Of a stretch of 64,000 nucleotides of DNA, positions 45,061-53,777 are shown piece by piece. Source of the stretch: an uncultured Luminiphilus sp. (GTDB lineage Bacteria; Pseudomonadota; Gammaproteobacteria; Pseudomonadales; Halieaceae); contig CALKNZ010000024.1 of the NCBI GenBank assembly GCA_938091995.1, positions 16,395 through 80,394 on the forward strand. Reading direction: 5' to 3'. Every line of letters starts with the position of its first letter. Within the stretch, counting starts at the first letter, position 1. The position numbers were made by a program, and so were the translations under genes. The notes under the pieces are model-generated. The model worked only from the letters and a program-made list of their open reading frames with translations, did not search any database and was not told the origin of the DNA.

Positions 45061-45906
45061 GTGTCCGCCACCGCATTTCAAAGACCCGTATTTCGCATAG
45101 TGACCGTGGCTACCGTCGCTACAATGCTGCTGTGCAGCCCGGCATATGCCTGGTGGGACAGTGGCCATCGACAAGTCTGTGAGCTAGCCATGGCCCAAGT
45201 GCAAACGGGCACGCGGGCAGCGATTGCCAAGCTACTGGAGGCACCTTTTGAAGCGCAGTGCAGCTGGGCTGATGAAATTAAAGGTGAGCGCCCTGAAACA
45301 CGCACCTGGCATTACTTGAATGCTCCCCCCGACAGCTTCGAGATCAGCTCGGTTCCCCGCCCTAAAGAAGGCGATATTATTTCTGCGCTGACTGAACAAA
45401 CCTATCGTTTAAAGCACGAGTCTGCGGGCCAGCGCCGGGAGGCTTTATTATGGGTGGGTCATCTGGTGGGAGATCTGCATCAGCCTCTTCACCTTGGGTA
45501 CGCCAGCGATCTGGGAGGAAACAGGTATCGATTAGACTTGCCCCATGCCCTGGGCGTGCAATTACAGGAAAAGCGAGCAACCGTTAGCCTGCACGCTGTC
45601 TGGGACGGACTGATTCTTCGCTACCAAAATCAAGAAAGTGGTCGAACTGCCTACAAAGATGCCGAAGGCTATAGGGATGCCAAAGCAATCCCCATTGAGC
45701 AACCGGAGGACGCAATCTTGGCCTGGGCCGATGAAACCTTATCGGTGCTCAATGACCCCAATGTTCACTACCGCCATGGCGCCAGACTGCAAACGCTTAC
45801 TAGCGACTATCTGATTAGCAATCAGTCTGCGGTCGAACAACAAATACGCAGAGCCGCTGCCCGTCTTGCCGCGTTATTAGACTGGGCCTTTGATGCGCAA
45901 AACTAA
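45061..45906 (+). CDS. Exported S1/P1 nuclease
   Basis: A 281-residue zinc nuclease. The signal peptide (VTVATVATMLLCSPAYA) is cut before WWDSGHRQVCELA, whose first Trp and His start the zinc site. The other ligands are in QCSWADEI (Asp), RTWHYLN (His), LLWVGHLVGDLHQPLH (His, Asp, His) and SLHAVWDGLI (His, Asp). It degrades single-stranded DNA or RNA outside the cytoplasm, which releases nucleotides and phosphate. GTG 45061 is favoured, with GGAG 8 bases upstream, over GTG 45004, which puts 19 extra residues before the signal. Confidence 0.92.
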   Translation: MSATAFQRPVFRIVTVATVATMLLCSPAYAWWDSGHRQVCELAMAQVQTGTRAAIAKLLEAPFEAQCSWADEIKGERPETRTWHYLNAPPDSFEISSVPRPKEGDIISALTEQTYRLKHESAGQRREALLWVGHLVGDLHQPLHLGYASDLGGNRYRLDLPHALGVQLQEKRATVSLHAVWDGLILRYQNQESGRTAYKDAEGYRDAKAIPIEQPEDAILAWADETLSVLNDPNVHYRHGARLQTLTSDYLISNQSAVEQQIRRAAARLAALLDWAFDAQN

Positions 45907-45908
45907 GC

Positions 45909-45942
45909 AAAAAAAAGGGCGCTTAAACCGCGCCCTTTTTTT
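45909..45942. terminator. Bidirectional intrinsic terminator
   Basis: An A8 run, stem GGGCGC (45917-45922), loop TTAAACC, stem GCGCCC (45930-45935) and seven T. It is symmetrical, so it can end both the S1/P1 nuclease gene (plus) and the TonB receptor gene (minus), which converge here. Confidence 0.9.
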
Positions 45943-45954
45943 GTGGCTGCGTGT

Positions 45955-48900
45955 TTAGAACCGATAGTTCATACCCACACGAATCTCCCAAAGCGAGGCA
46001 TCACCAATACGGGTTTGAGCCTGCCCATTATTTTGCTGATCTTGGGTGACGCCATAGGGGAAGATAGGCTTCTCCATAATGCCCCAATCATCGTTAATAA
46101 GATTGGTTAGGTTATCTACCACAATGAAAGCACTGCCTTTGTGGCCGTCAGAAAATCCAGGGAATTCCTGAGAAACCCGCAGATCCACCTTAAACCAGCT
46201 ACTACCCTCTTCACTGTTGCGCGTGCCGGGCTCGACCAGAACGTGATCGACAAAGTCGAGATAAGGGGTGAAGCCGTAAGCCCCGATAGTGCCATCGGCG
46301 CCCTCAAGGGTAATGCTGTAAGGGTAGCCCGAGTTCCCTTGGGCGAAGACCGTGAAGCGAGTCGAATTATTACCGAACCATTCAGCCGCATAATTTAGGA
46401 CCGCGGTAAAGCGGTGCTCAATATTGTAGTTTGAAGTCGACAAAACCTCTTCTTCAGGATCATAGAAGGTGCGATTGACGTAGTTAGAAAACGCCACAGA
46501 TGAGGTCATCGGATTCACATCCTTCGCATCGGTCCACGCGTAGCCAAGACGCATATCAAGACCGAAATCCCATGCCTTAAACAAGCTTACTGACAGTGAC
46601 TCAGATTCATTGCCCTTGGAACTGTTGGTCAAGACAAATGACGAGGTTCGAACACTATCGTAGATAGGATAGCCGTTACCAAAGTCGTTAAACTCGCCTG
46701 TAAACTCAAGATCACCGTGCTTGTAGATCGCTGTATCCTCACCCCGGGTGATTTGCGCATCAGCACTGAGCACGTAACCATTGCCCATCTCCCAAGTCGC
46801 ACCCAGGGCATACTTCCACTCGGTAGGCGCTTCAAAATCAGGGTCTAGATAAACGATCTCAAAGTTACTGCCATCTCCTGCCGCAACTTGTGCCGCAAGA
46901 TTTTCAGGAACGCCATATCCCGGTCCACAGGTGGGTGCCGTGTCTTCACAGTACACGTAGTTCTGAGCAAATAAATCGACACCGCCACGGTCTGGGCCGC
47001 GATCCTGTGTTTGTACCGCTGTGGTATTGGTGTTGGAGTAGACATTGGAGTACCAGACATTTGGGTTACCCCCTGAAAACAAACCCACTCCGCCGCGAAC
47101 CGTGAGTGCATCTGAGGCATCCCAAGTAAAGCCAAAGCGCGGCAACAGCAAGTCAATACCATCAAGGGTCGCTGTGTTTGAAAAGCCATAGTCAGCCACA
47201 AAATCGGCGTTTTCATTGGGTACGTCGTCGGTCTCGTAGTAGTCGTAGCGCAAACCAAAGGTCAGTAACAAACTGTCGGTCAGCTGCCACTTATCCTCAA
47301 TGTAGAAGCTGCTGACATCGTAGCTCCAGTCAACAGCCGCATCGAGTTCATTGTTGCTAAGGGCGTTACCGTAATAAACCCGAGCGGCAAGGCCATTTTC
47401 AAAGTCATCAATATTGTTAAACCGGAGCTCGGTATCGGTGTGCTGGTAAAACAGGTTGTAAACTTCGATAGACTCGCGCTCAAAGCCTCCGGTAATCGTG
47501 TGATCGCCCAAGCTGTAGAAGCCGCGCATCACCATCTGGTCGGTGTCCCACTCGAGATCATTAGCCTGACGACTGTCATCTTGACCCAGGTAAACCGTGA
47601 CACCGTCACCCGCACGAATCTGGACTTCGCCAAATTCTGGACCCGAAACCGACTGTTGTAGGAAATCAACGTTACTGATGGAGTAGCGCACTTCAGTAGA
47701 GAAGTTAGCGGTCCAATCGGAGTACCAGTTAAAGGTGTAAGAGGTGAGCTCAGAACCTCGCTTGTAGAAGTGCTTATCAAATTCAAACTCGTTCAGATCA
47801 CCGTCTGAGGGTGAAAAGTTAAACGAGTCGTTATACATATAGGTGAAAGCAAGACGCTGGGTGTCAGTGGCATACCAGTCAATCTTTGCCAGATACTTCT
47901 CATCTTCAAAGTCGAAGGCTTCTGCCACCGTTCGACCTGCTTCGTAACCGTAAACGTCACTGGCGATTTGTGAGATCCGGTCCAATTCTGCCTGCGTGAT
48001 CAGGACTTCATTAACCGCACCAGAGCCAATAGCGCCTCGGTCATTGAGATCAGCGCCGTCATATTTTTCGTAGGCTCCGTAGAAAAACAGCTTGTCTTGA
48101 ATCAGTGCGCCACCGAGTTCGAAGCCCCAGCGCGTTTCTTCATAATCCTGAGATTCGATACTGTCGCCTTCGAGCTTGTCACCGCGAAGCGAGTCAGAGC
48201 CGTAGTCAAAAAATACAGAGCCCGACAGCTCATTGGCGCCAGTTTTGGTCACGGCATTGACGTTACACGCTGAAAACCCCCCGTAAACCACACTCATGGG
48301 TGCCATTTCTACAGCAACACTGGAAATCGCGTCATAGGGAAAAGGCATGCGCTGGGTTGGATATCCGTTACTGTTTAGACCAAAACCATCATTAAGGCGA
48401 ATACCATCAACCGTAAGGCTGTTAAAACGGGGGTTGGCGCCGTTGCACTGGATAGCATCGACATCACCTCGGGATTGATCAACAAAAATTCTTGGATCCT
48501 GCTGAATAACATCAGTAATGTTACGGTTAATGGCGGGGGAGTCTTCCAGACTCTTCAGATCGAACACAGCACTGGGCCCAATTGCCGTTTCCGCCACAGC
48601 AATCCGCTGGCCAATAACGATAACCTCTTCCTCAGTGCTTAAGGCGTAGTTGAGAACAGCCTGCTGGCCCACCGCCAGTTGTAAATCGTCGGTCATGGCC
48701 TTCTGCAAACCGTTGGCGTCCACACTGACGTCGTAGGTAACGCCCGCAGGAAGTCCTCTGATAGAGTAATAGCCTCGATCGTCGGTGGTGACCCGCTTCT
48801 CGATGCCTGTGCGCTGCGATGTAATGACCACATCGGCGCCGGCGACAGCTGCACCGGATACATCGGTCACATTTCCCCGCACCATGGCTGAGGTTTCCTG

Positions 48901-49005
48901 AGCGTACACAGCACCAGGGAAGCTAGCGCCAGCGATGACTGCAGCCCCGGCAATGGCGTGAGCAAGGGCTTTGCGGGCAAAAAACTTTGCAACGGTTGAC
49001 GACAT
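45955..49005 (-). CDS. TonB-dependent outer membrane receptor with carboxypeptidase-regulatory N-domain
   Basis: A 1016-residue receptor. A signal peptide (ending near VYAQE) is followed by a carboxypeptidase-regulatory-like beta-sandwich (VRGNVTDVSGAAVAGADVVI), then a plug (NRNITDVIQQDPRIFVD, SLTVDGIRLNDGFG) and a 22-strand barrel ending in the terminal aromatic VGMNYRF. Plug and loop cysteines (AIQCNGANP, FSACNVNAV, YVYCEDTAPTCGPGYG) could form disulfides. Such Oar-like receptors import large or rare ligands; the ligand is unknown. GGAG lies just before the ATG. No TonB/ExbB or inner-membrane transporter is adjacent. The gene is transcribed alone. Confidence 0.93.
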   Translation of the reverse strand: MSSTVAKFFARKALAHAIAGAAVIAGASFPGAVYAQETSAMVRGNVTDVSGAAVAGADVVITSQRTGIEKRVTTDDRGYYSIRGLPAGVTYDVSVDANGLQKAMTDDLQLAVGQQAVLNYALSTEEEVIVIGQRIAVAETAIGPSAVFDLKSLEDSPAINRNITDVIQQDPRIFVDQSRGDVDAIQCNGANPRFNSLTVDGIRLNDGFGLNSNGYPTQRMPFPYDAISSVAVEMAPMSVVYGGFSACNVNAVTKTGANELSGSVFFDYGSDSLRGDKLEGDSIESQDYEETRWGFELGGALIQDKLFFYGAYEKYDGADLNDRGAIGSGAVNEVLITQAELDRISQIASDVYGYEAGRTVAEAFDFEDEKYLAKIDWYATDTQRLAFTYMYNDSFNFSPSDGDLNEFEFDKHFYKRGSELTSYTFNWYSDWTANFSTEVRYSISNVDFLQQSVSGPEFGEVQIRAGDGVTVYLGQDDSRQANDLEWDTDQMVMRGFYSLGDHTITGGFERESIEVYNLFYQHTDTELRFNNIDDFENGLAARVYYGNALSNNELDAAVDWSYDVSSFYIEDKWQLTDSLLLTFGLRYDYYETDDVPNENADFVADYGFSNTATLDGIDLLLPRFGFTWDASDALTVRGGVGLFSGGNPNVWYSNVYSNTNTTAVQTQDRGPDRGGVDLFAQNYVYCEDTAPTCGPGYGVPENLAAQVAAGDGSNFEIVYLDPDFEAPTEWKYALGATWEMGNGYVLSADAQITRGEDTAIYKHGDLEFTGEFNDFGNGYPIYDSVRTSSFVLTNSSKGNESESLSVSLFKAWDFGLDMRLGYAWTDAKDVNPMTSSVAFSNYVNRTFYDPEEEVLSTSNYNIEHRFTAVLNYAAEWFGNNSTRFTVFAQGNSGYPYSITLEGADGTIGAYGFTPYLDFVDHVLVEPGTRNSEEGSSWFKVDLRVSQEFPGFSDGHKGSAFIVVDNLTNLINDDWGIMEKPIFPYGVTQDQQNNGQAQTRIGDASLWEIRVGMNYRF

Positions 49006-49241
49006 GAGTGATCTCCAAAAGTAGTAGGCGTATACAGGGGGAAAACCTGAGGCGCTATGATGCGATAAAAATATGACTTTTTAATTACCAATCCACTCGC
49101 GTGTCCAACTATTCACATTTTTTTTGCGCCGGCTCCGAATCTTAACGACAAGCAAAGTCATCGCTAACATTACCTTCTACAAAGACTTCGATCCAAACCC
49201 TGAAATGGGGCGTAACGCCACAAACCACTTTCGAGCAGCTT

Positions 49242-50543
49242 ATGCGCCATCTTCACTGGTTTCGTAACGATTTGCGCCTCAGAGACAATCCAGCCATCGC
49301 CAGCCATACCGCGGCCGAATCGCTCCTGTGCGTGTATTTGCTGCCCAAACCCCGTCCCTGGTGCAACCTAATGGGCGTGGGTGCTCAGCGCGACCGCTTT
49401 ATGAGAGAGTCACTGCAAGAACTTCACCAGCAGCTCGCTGAGCAAGGCCAGGCCCTGATGGTCCTTGAAGGGTCTCCAGAACTGGTGCTGCCCGACCTTG
49501 TCAGTCGGTTTTCAATTACCGAAGTCAGCGCGACCTTTACGCCCGGATCTTACGAGCGTCGAACTTTGGCGTACCTGAAGGAAAAACTGGCTGTACCCTT
49601 GGAAGTCTATCGCGGTAACAGTCTGTTTGAGATATCCGACCTGCCCTTTGAACTCGAGCAGGTACCAAAGGTTTTCTCCCCTTTTCGCCGCGCCGCGGAA
49701 AAGCTCAACGTAAGGGGCCCAAGCCCGGCTTTGGATGCCCTACCACCGCCCCCTGCAGCCCAGTTTGACGCGATTCCTTACGCAGCCGCCTCAAAGCCCA
49801 CCATGCTGCCCCTGCCCGGGGGGCGTACCGCTGGGCTGCGACGGCTGCGTCAGTTCATATTCGATGACACAGCCATTACACAGTACAAAGAAACTCGAAA
49901 CTGCCTCGATGCTTTAGATGGCTCCAGTACGCTTTCACCCTGGCTGGCCAATGGCAACTTGTCAGTTCGGGAGGTCGCTCATGAAATTTTCCGCTTTGAG
50001 CGCGAGACCGTGAGTAATGAATCGACCTATTGGTTATTTTTTGAGCTTTTGTGGCGCGAATTCTTTCACTGGCGCGCCGTGATTGATGATGTCCAAATGT
50101 TTAAGGCTGGCGGCGCTAAGGGAAACATTCGAACCAATACATTTGATCCACGAAATTTTGCACGATGGTGCGCTGGTGATACCAACTTCCCCTTAGTCAA
50201 CGCGCTGATGCGACAACTGGTGGCGACCGGATGGATGAGTAATCGCGGTCGTCAGATTGCGGCGAGTTGTTTGATTAATGAGCTCAAGGTTGATTGGCGT
50301 TTCGGTGCCGCTTTTTTTGAAAAGCACTTGATCGACTTCGATGTGGGCAGCAACTACGGGAACTGGCAGTACATTGCCGGGGTTGGTAGCGACCCGCGGG
50401 GTGGACGGCACTTTAATCTTGATAAGCAAGCAAATCAGTGGGATCCCGACGGCACTTTTACGGCCAAATGGGGCGGCGATCGTCCGCCTCAACCCACCTA
50501 TGTCATTGATGCAGCGGATTGGCCGATGAGTGAACAACCCTAG
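49242..50543 (+). CDS. cry: Cryptochrome DASH
   Basis: A 433-residue photolyase/cryptochrome. The N-terminal alpha/beta part (LHWFRNDLRLRDNPAI) is the antenna domain, and the C-terminal part binds FAD. The latter has LFFELLWREFFHWR, MSNRGRQIAASCLINEL, DVGSNYGNWQYIAGVGSDP and RHFNLDKQANQWDPDG, which are cry-DASH-specific in combination. DASH proteins repair cyclobutane dimers in single-stranded DNA and may act as light sensors. The DUF2256 gene follows after 8 bases, an association I know from other genomes. Confidence 0.94.
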   Translation: MRHLHWFRNDLRLRDNPAIASHTAAESLLCVYLLPKPRPWCNLMGVGAQRDRFMRESLQELHQQLAEQGQALMVLEGSPELVLPDLVSRFSITEVSATFTPGSYERRTLAYLKEKLAVPLEVYRGNSLFEISDLPFELEQVPKVFSPFRRAAEKLNVRGPSPALDALPPPPAAQFDAIPYAAASKPTMLPLPGGRTAGLRRLRQFIFDDTAITQYKETRNCLDALDGSSTLSPWLANGNLSVREVAHEIFRFERETVSNESTYWLFFELLWREFFHWRAVIDDVQMFKAGGAKGNIRTNTFDPRNFARWCAGDTNFPLVNALMRQLVATGWMSNRGRQIAASCLINELKVDWRFGAAFFEKHLIDFDVGSNYGNWQYIAGVGSDPRGGRHFNLDKQANQWDPDGTFTAKWGGDRPPQPTYVIDAADWPMSEQP

Positions 50544-50551
50544 TGCCGCGT

Positions 50552-50704
50552 ATGCGTAAAAAAAGCGATTTGCCGACCAAGGTTTGTCCGGTTTGCGAAC
50601 TGCCCTTTTCCTGGCGGGCTCGCTGGAAAAGCCATTGGGATGAAGTGGTTTATTGTTCCAGACGCTGCGCTAGTCAACGCCACAAAATTCCCCGTAAGCC
50701 CTAA
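50552..50704 (+). CDS. DUF2256 small zinc-ribbon-like protein
   Basis: A 50-residue protein read directly from the sequence. It has the full DUF2256 pattern: KVCPVCELPFSWRARW, then WDEVVYCSRRC, giving four cysteines (12, 15, 35, 39) spaced as a metal-binding knuckle pair, with basic ends. The function is unknown; the family often neighbours cryptochrome/photolyase genes. It follows cry-DASH by 8 bases, so the two are almost surely co-transcribed. No strong ribosome binding site is seen before the ATG. The 199 bases to the next, convergent gene hold no accepted feature. Confidence 0.9.
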   Translation: MRKKSDLPTKVCPVCELPFSWRARWKSHWDEVVYCSRRCASQRHKIPRKP

Positions 50705-50903
50705 CGCCCGCGGTAATTCCGAACCCATTGTTGCCTTTGAGCCCACGGGGGCCTTGATCGGCGTTTTCAGGCCTGCGCCCAGTCATCATGTCGATTGGAA
50801 CGATAAGGAAGCCTCTGAGGCTACAGGCGTCAGCAGCATGCCAGTTGAGATTGGCTATAGCCCGACCGCAAGATTGTGTGTGTGGGGGGGAGTAAGACAC
50901 TCG

Positions 50904-52424
50904 TTACAACCGATCCAACAGCGTGTCTGCCCATGCCGTAATGGCTTGCTTCTGAGCAGGGTCGCGCTTTCGCCAGTTACCCATGATCAGTCCCATCCTT
51001 GGATTAGAGGTGAGTAACTCAGCGTTACGATCAATAAAATGCCAATACAGGCTGTTGTAAGGACAGGCATCGTCACCTGTCATTTTTGCCGGATTATAAC
51101 GACACTGCGTACAGTGATTGCCTTGTTTCTGGATGTATTTACCGCTTGCGGCGTAGGGTTTACTGGCCATGGCACCCTCATCGGCGTAAAGGGCCATGCC
51201 CGCGGTATTCGGCAGCTCCACCCACTCATAAGCATCGACATACACGGCGAGATACCAAGCGCATACGCTGCTGACATCTAACCCCGCCAGTAGCGCAAAG
51301 TTTCCAATAACCATAAGCCGCTGTATGTGATGGGCATAACCGAGATCAAGTGACTGACTTAGTGCCCGCTGCAGGCAACGCATATCGGTCTCAGCATTCC
51401 AGAAAAAATCTGGCAGAGGGCGCCTGGCATCAAAGGTATTACGCTCAGCGTACTCGGGCATCAGCAACCAATAAATCCCGCGCACGTACTCCCGCCAACC
51501 CAAAATTTGTCGAATGAATCCCTCAGCCGCCGCCAGCGAGCAGCGTTCAGCCCGGTACTCAGCTTCGACCCGCTGACACAGCGCCAAAGGTTCAAGCAGG
51601 CCACAGTTTAGGTACATCGAAATGAGGCTATGAAATACCCAGGGGGACTCTTCGGGCAAAGCATCCTGAAAATTTCCGAAATCCGCGAGTGTATGGCGGC
51701 AAAACCAATCAAATTGACGCTGGGCCGCTTCATGGGTGACGGCCAAACGAAATTGGCTCAAGTCACCCGGGTTGTTGGGAAAATACTTGAGAACTTCAGC
51801 CACGACCTTCTCGGTGATGGCATCGGGAGCAACATCCTCCCGAGCAGGTATGGTGACTTGATTACGCCAACCCTTACGGTTGTCGGCGTCATAGTTCCAT
51901 TGCCCGCCACAGGGTTCGCCGTCGTCAAGCAATAGGCGATACCGTTTACGCATTTCACGATAAAAATACTCCATGCGCAGCTGCTTTCGTCCCTTGGCCC
52001 AGGCCGAAAAATCCGCATCTGACGCCAAAAATCGTGTGTCCTCGAGCAGATTGACCGTCACCCCAAGGCGTTGGCTCCACTCACCCATCGCCACAAGGAG
52101 TCGATGCTCTCCCGGGCTACAGACTTCAATACTTTTCGCCGGATGCTGCTGCAGGGTCTGGGAACAAGCGTCTTCTAGACTAGCCAGCCCGGCACTGATC
52201 TCGGTGTAGTACACGGTGAAACCACGCTCGCGTAAACACTGTGCAAAGTGACGCATCGCAGAGAATATGAGCACTAACTTGTGCCGATTGTGAGGCACAT
52301 AAGATGCCTCTTCCCTAACCTCCGCCAGAATGATGCCGTCGGTTTTGGGATCGGCGGCTATGAGCGCGGGATTACTCCAGCTCAGCTGGTCCCCCAAAAT
52401 AAGAATCAGTTTACTGTTTGACAT
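50904..52424 (-). CDS. phrB: Iron-sulfur (6-4) photolyase / bacterial cryptochrome (FeS-BCP)
   Basis: A 506-residue photolyase-related protein. The N-terminal ILILGDQLSW is the start typical of this group. Four cysteines fall at 350 (MRCLQ), 438 and 441 (CTQC) and 454 (ACPYN). By count from the sequence these coincide with the positions I recall for the [4Fe-4S] ligands of Agrobacterium PhrB. FAD-binding segments include GYAHHIQRLMVIGNFALL. Members repair (6-4) photoproducts in DNA, with a lumazine-type antenna. The gene lies 39 bases downstream of two UbiB-like kinase genes on the same strand, and no promoter is evident in that gap. Confidence 0.93.
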   Translation of the reverse strand: MSNSKLILILGDQLSWSNPALIAADPKTDGIILAEVREEASYVPHNRHKLVLIFSAMRHFAQCLRERGFTVYYTEISAGLASLEDACSQTLQQHPAKSIEVCSPGEHRLLVAMGEWSQRLGVTVNLLEDTRFLASDADFSAWAKGRKQLRMEYFYREMRKRYRLLLDDGEPCGGQWNYDADNRKGWRNQVTIPAREDVAPDAITEKVVAEVLKYFPNNPGDLSQFRLAVTHEAAQRQFDWFCRHTLADFGNFQDALPEESPWVFHSLISMYLNCGLLEPLALCQRVEAEYRAERCSLAAAEGFIRQILGWREYVRGIYWLLMPEYAERNTFDARRPLPDFFWNAETDMRCLQRALSQSLDLGYAHHIQRLMVIGNFALLAGLDVSSVCAWYLAVYVDAYEWVELPNTAGMALYADEGAMASKPYAASGKYIQKQGNHCTQCRYNPAKMTGDDACPYNSLYWHFIDRNAELLTSNPRMGLIMGNWRKRDPAQKQAITAWADTLLDRL

Positions 52425-52463
52425 GTGGGTTATCCGGTCGCAGTGATCATGATTCTTTGGCTG

Positions 52464-53777
52464 TTAATCTTCCAACCAAGGCATAAGAAGTTCATTAACG
52501 TTAACTTGGGCTTTAAGGCGGGTAGCCAGCATAAACAGGCCTGCAATTTTGCGATGAATGTAAGCCACATCAACTGGTGGAGCTTCCCAAAACGCTTTGT
52601 AGCGTTGAATATCACCCGCCATAGCGGCTGCCTGCTTAGGGAGCTCACTGGCCCCAAAGTCATAGGGCTCGTCCCGTGTTAATGGCGCCAGCACCACCGT
52701 CGCGAGCTGCAAAATGGTATCCCGGTAGGGTGTTTTTTCAGGCCCCAGCTTATACCCAATACGATTGGCCGCGTCGGCCATTGCCTCTTGATCATGAGCC
52801 ACCACAGCTTGAAGTAAATCTAAGTAGCCACCGGTGAAAGCGGCCTTGAAACGTCTTGAGGCGCCGAAGTCTAACAAGACAACCTGACCGGTCTCAGGGT
52901 CGTAACGATAGTTGGCAAAGTTGGGATCTGTCTGAACCAGCCGTAACTCAAACATTTCAATCAGTAACAGCTCGAAAAGCAACGACATGACTCGGTTACG
53001 CTCTTCCTGATTTTCGAAGATCACATCCTCAATGGGGATGCCCGGCACATAGGTCATACCCAACACGCGGGAGGAGCTTAAAGATGGAATCACCCGAGGC
53101 AGTAGAAAGCGCTCATCATCTCCCAGGGCGCGGACAAAGGCATTGAGATAGCGCGCCTCCTGCTCATAATCTGCCTCCTCCCGTAGCTGTGCCTTGACCT
53201 CATCGAGCAAGGGTGCAATTTCTATATGTTTGGGTAGTAACCCAGAAACCCTGAGCAAAGTAGCGAGGTTATCGACATCAGAGTCGATACTTTCTCGCAC
53301 CCCGGGGTATTGGACCTTGAGTACAGCCGAGCGACCCTGTCTGGTCGTTAAGCGATGGACCTGTCCAATAGAAGCAGCGGCAAAGGGCTTAGATTCAAAA
53401 TCCCGTAGCTTGCGCTCAAAGTCGTCACCAAAGGCCTCTGACAAGACTTCCTGAAGTTGGCCTTGGGGCATGGCATAACCCGCATCGCGCAGTGTGGCAA
53501 GAATATCAGTGAGCTCCCTTGGCAAAAAATCACCGGTATCCATTGAAAATATTTGCCCGAGCTTCATAGCGGCCCCACGCATTTCAGCAAGTTGCTTGGT
53601 GAGTCGCCGGGCGTTGTTGGGTGTGAGTAAAAGGTCACGTGCTTTGGGTCGATTACCCGTGGCAACCTGCTTAACACCTTCGGTTAGCATGTTACCTGCC
53701 ACCCCTCCGGCCAGACGCGCAAACCTACTAAAACGCTGGACGCGCCCCCGGGGTACTGCCTGACTTTTTGCCGTCAT
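52464..53777 (-). CDS. ABC1/UbiB-family atypical kinase (second of a pair)
   Basis: A 437-residue ABC1-domain protein. The N-terminal KxGQ motif is AAMKLGQIF (about residues 72-75), followed by the Ala-rich nucleotide loop FAAASIGQVHR, the lysine strand SAVLKVQYPG, DPNFANYRY and the metal-binding LLDFGASRRF. The fold is an atypical protein kinase; UbiB/COQ8 supports ubiquinone synthesis through ATPase activity. The true ubiB normally sits beside ubiE and ubiJ, which are not here, so this is a paralog. Its start overlaps the stop of the first copy (ATGA, 53774-53777). Confidence 0.92.
   Translation of the reverse strand: MTAKSQAVPRGRVQRFSRFARLAGGVAGNMLTEGVKQVATGNRPKARDLLLTPNNARRLTKQLAEMRGAAMKLGQIFSMDTGDFLPRELTDILATLRDAGYAMPQGQLQEVLSEAFGDDFERKLRDFESKPFAAASIGQVHRLTTRQGRSAVLKVQYPGVRESIDSDVDNLATLLRVSGLLPKHIEIAPLLDEVKAQLREEADYEQEARYLNAFVRALGDDERFLLPRVIPSLSSSRVLGMTYVPGIPIEDVIFENQEERNRVMSLLFELLLIEMFELRLVQTDPNFANYRYDPETGQVVLLDFGASRRFKAAFTGGYLDLLQAVVAHDQEAMADAANRIGYKLGPEKTPYRDTILQLATVVLAPLTRDEPYDFGASELPKQAAAMAGDIQRYKAFWEAPPVDVAYIHRKIAGLFMLATRLKAQVNVNELLMPWLED

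Noticed and set aside
50640..51017. 125-codon plus-strand frame after DUF2256
   Set aside because: It overlaps the DUF2256 gene in another frame and then the Fe-S photolyase end, with no motif of its own.
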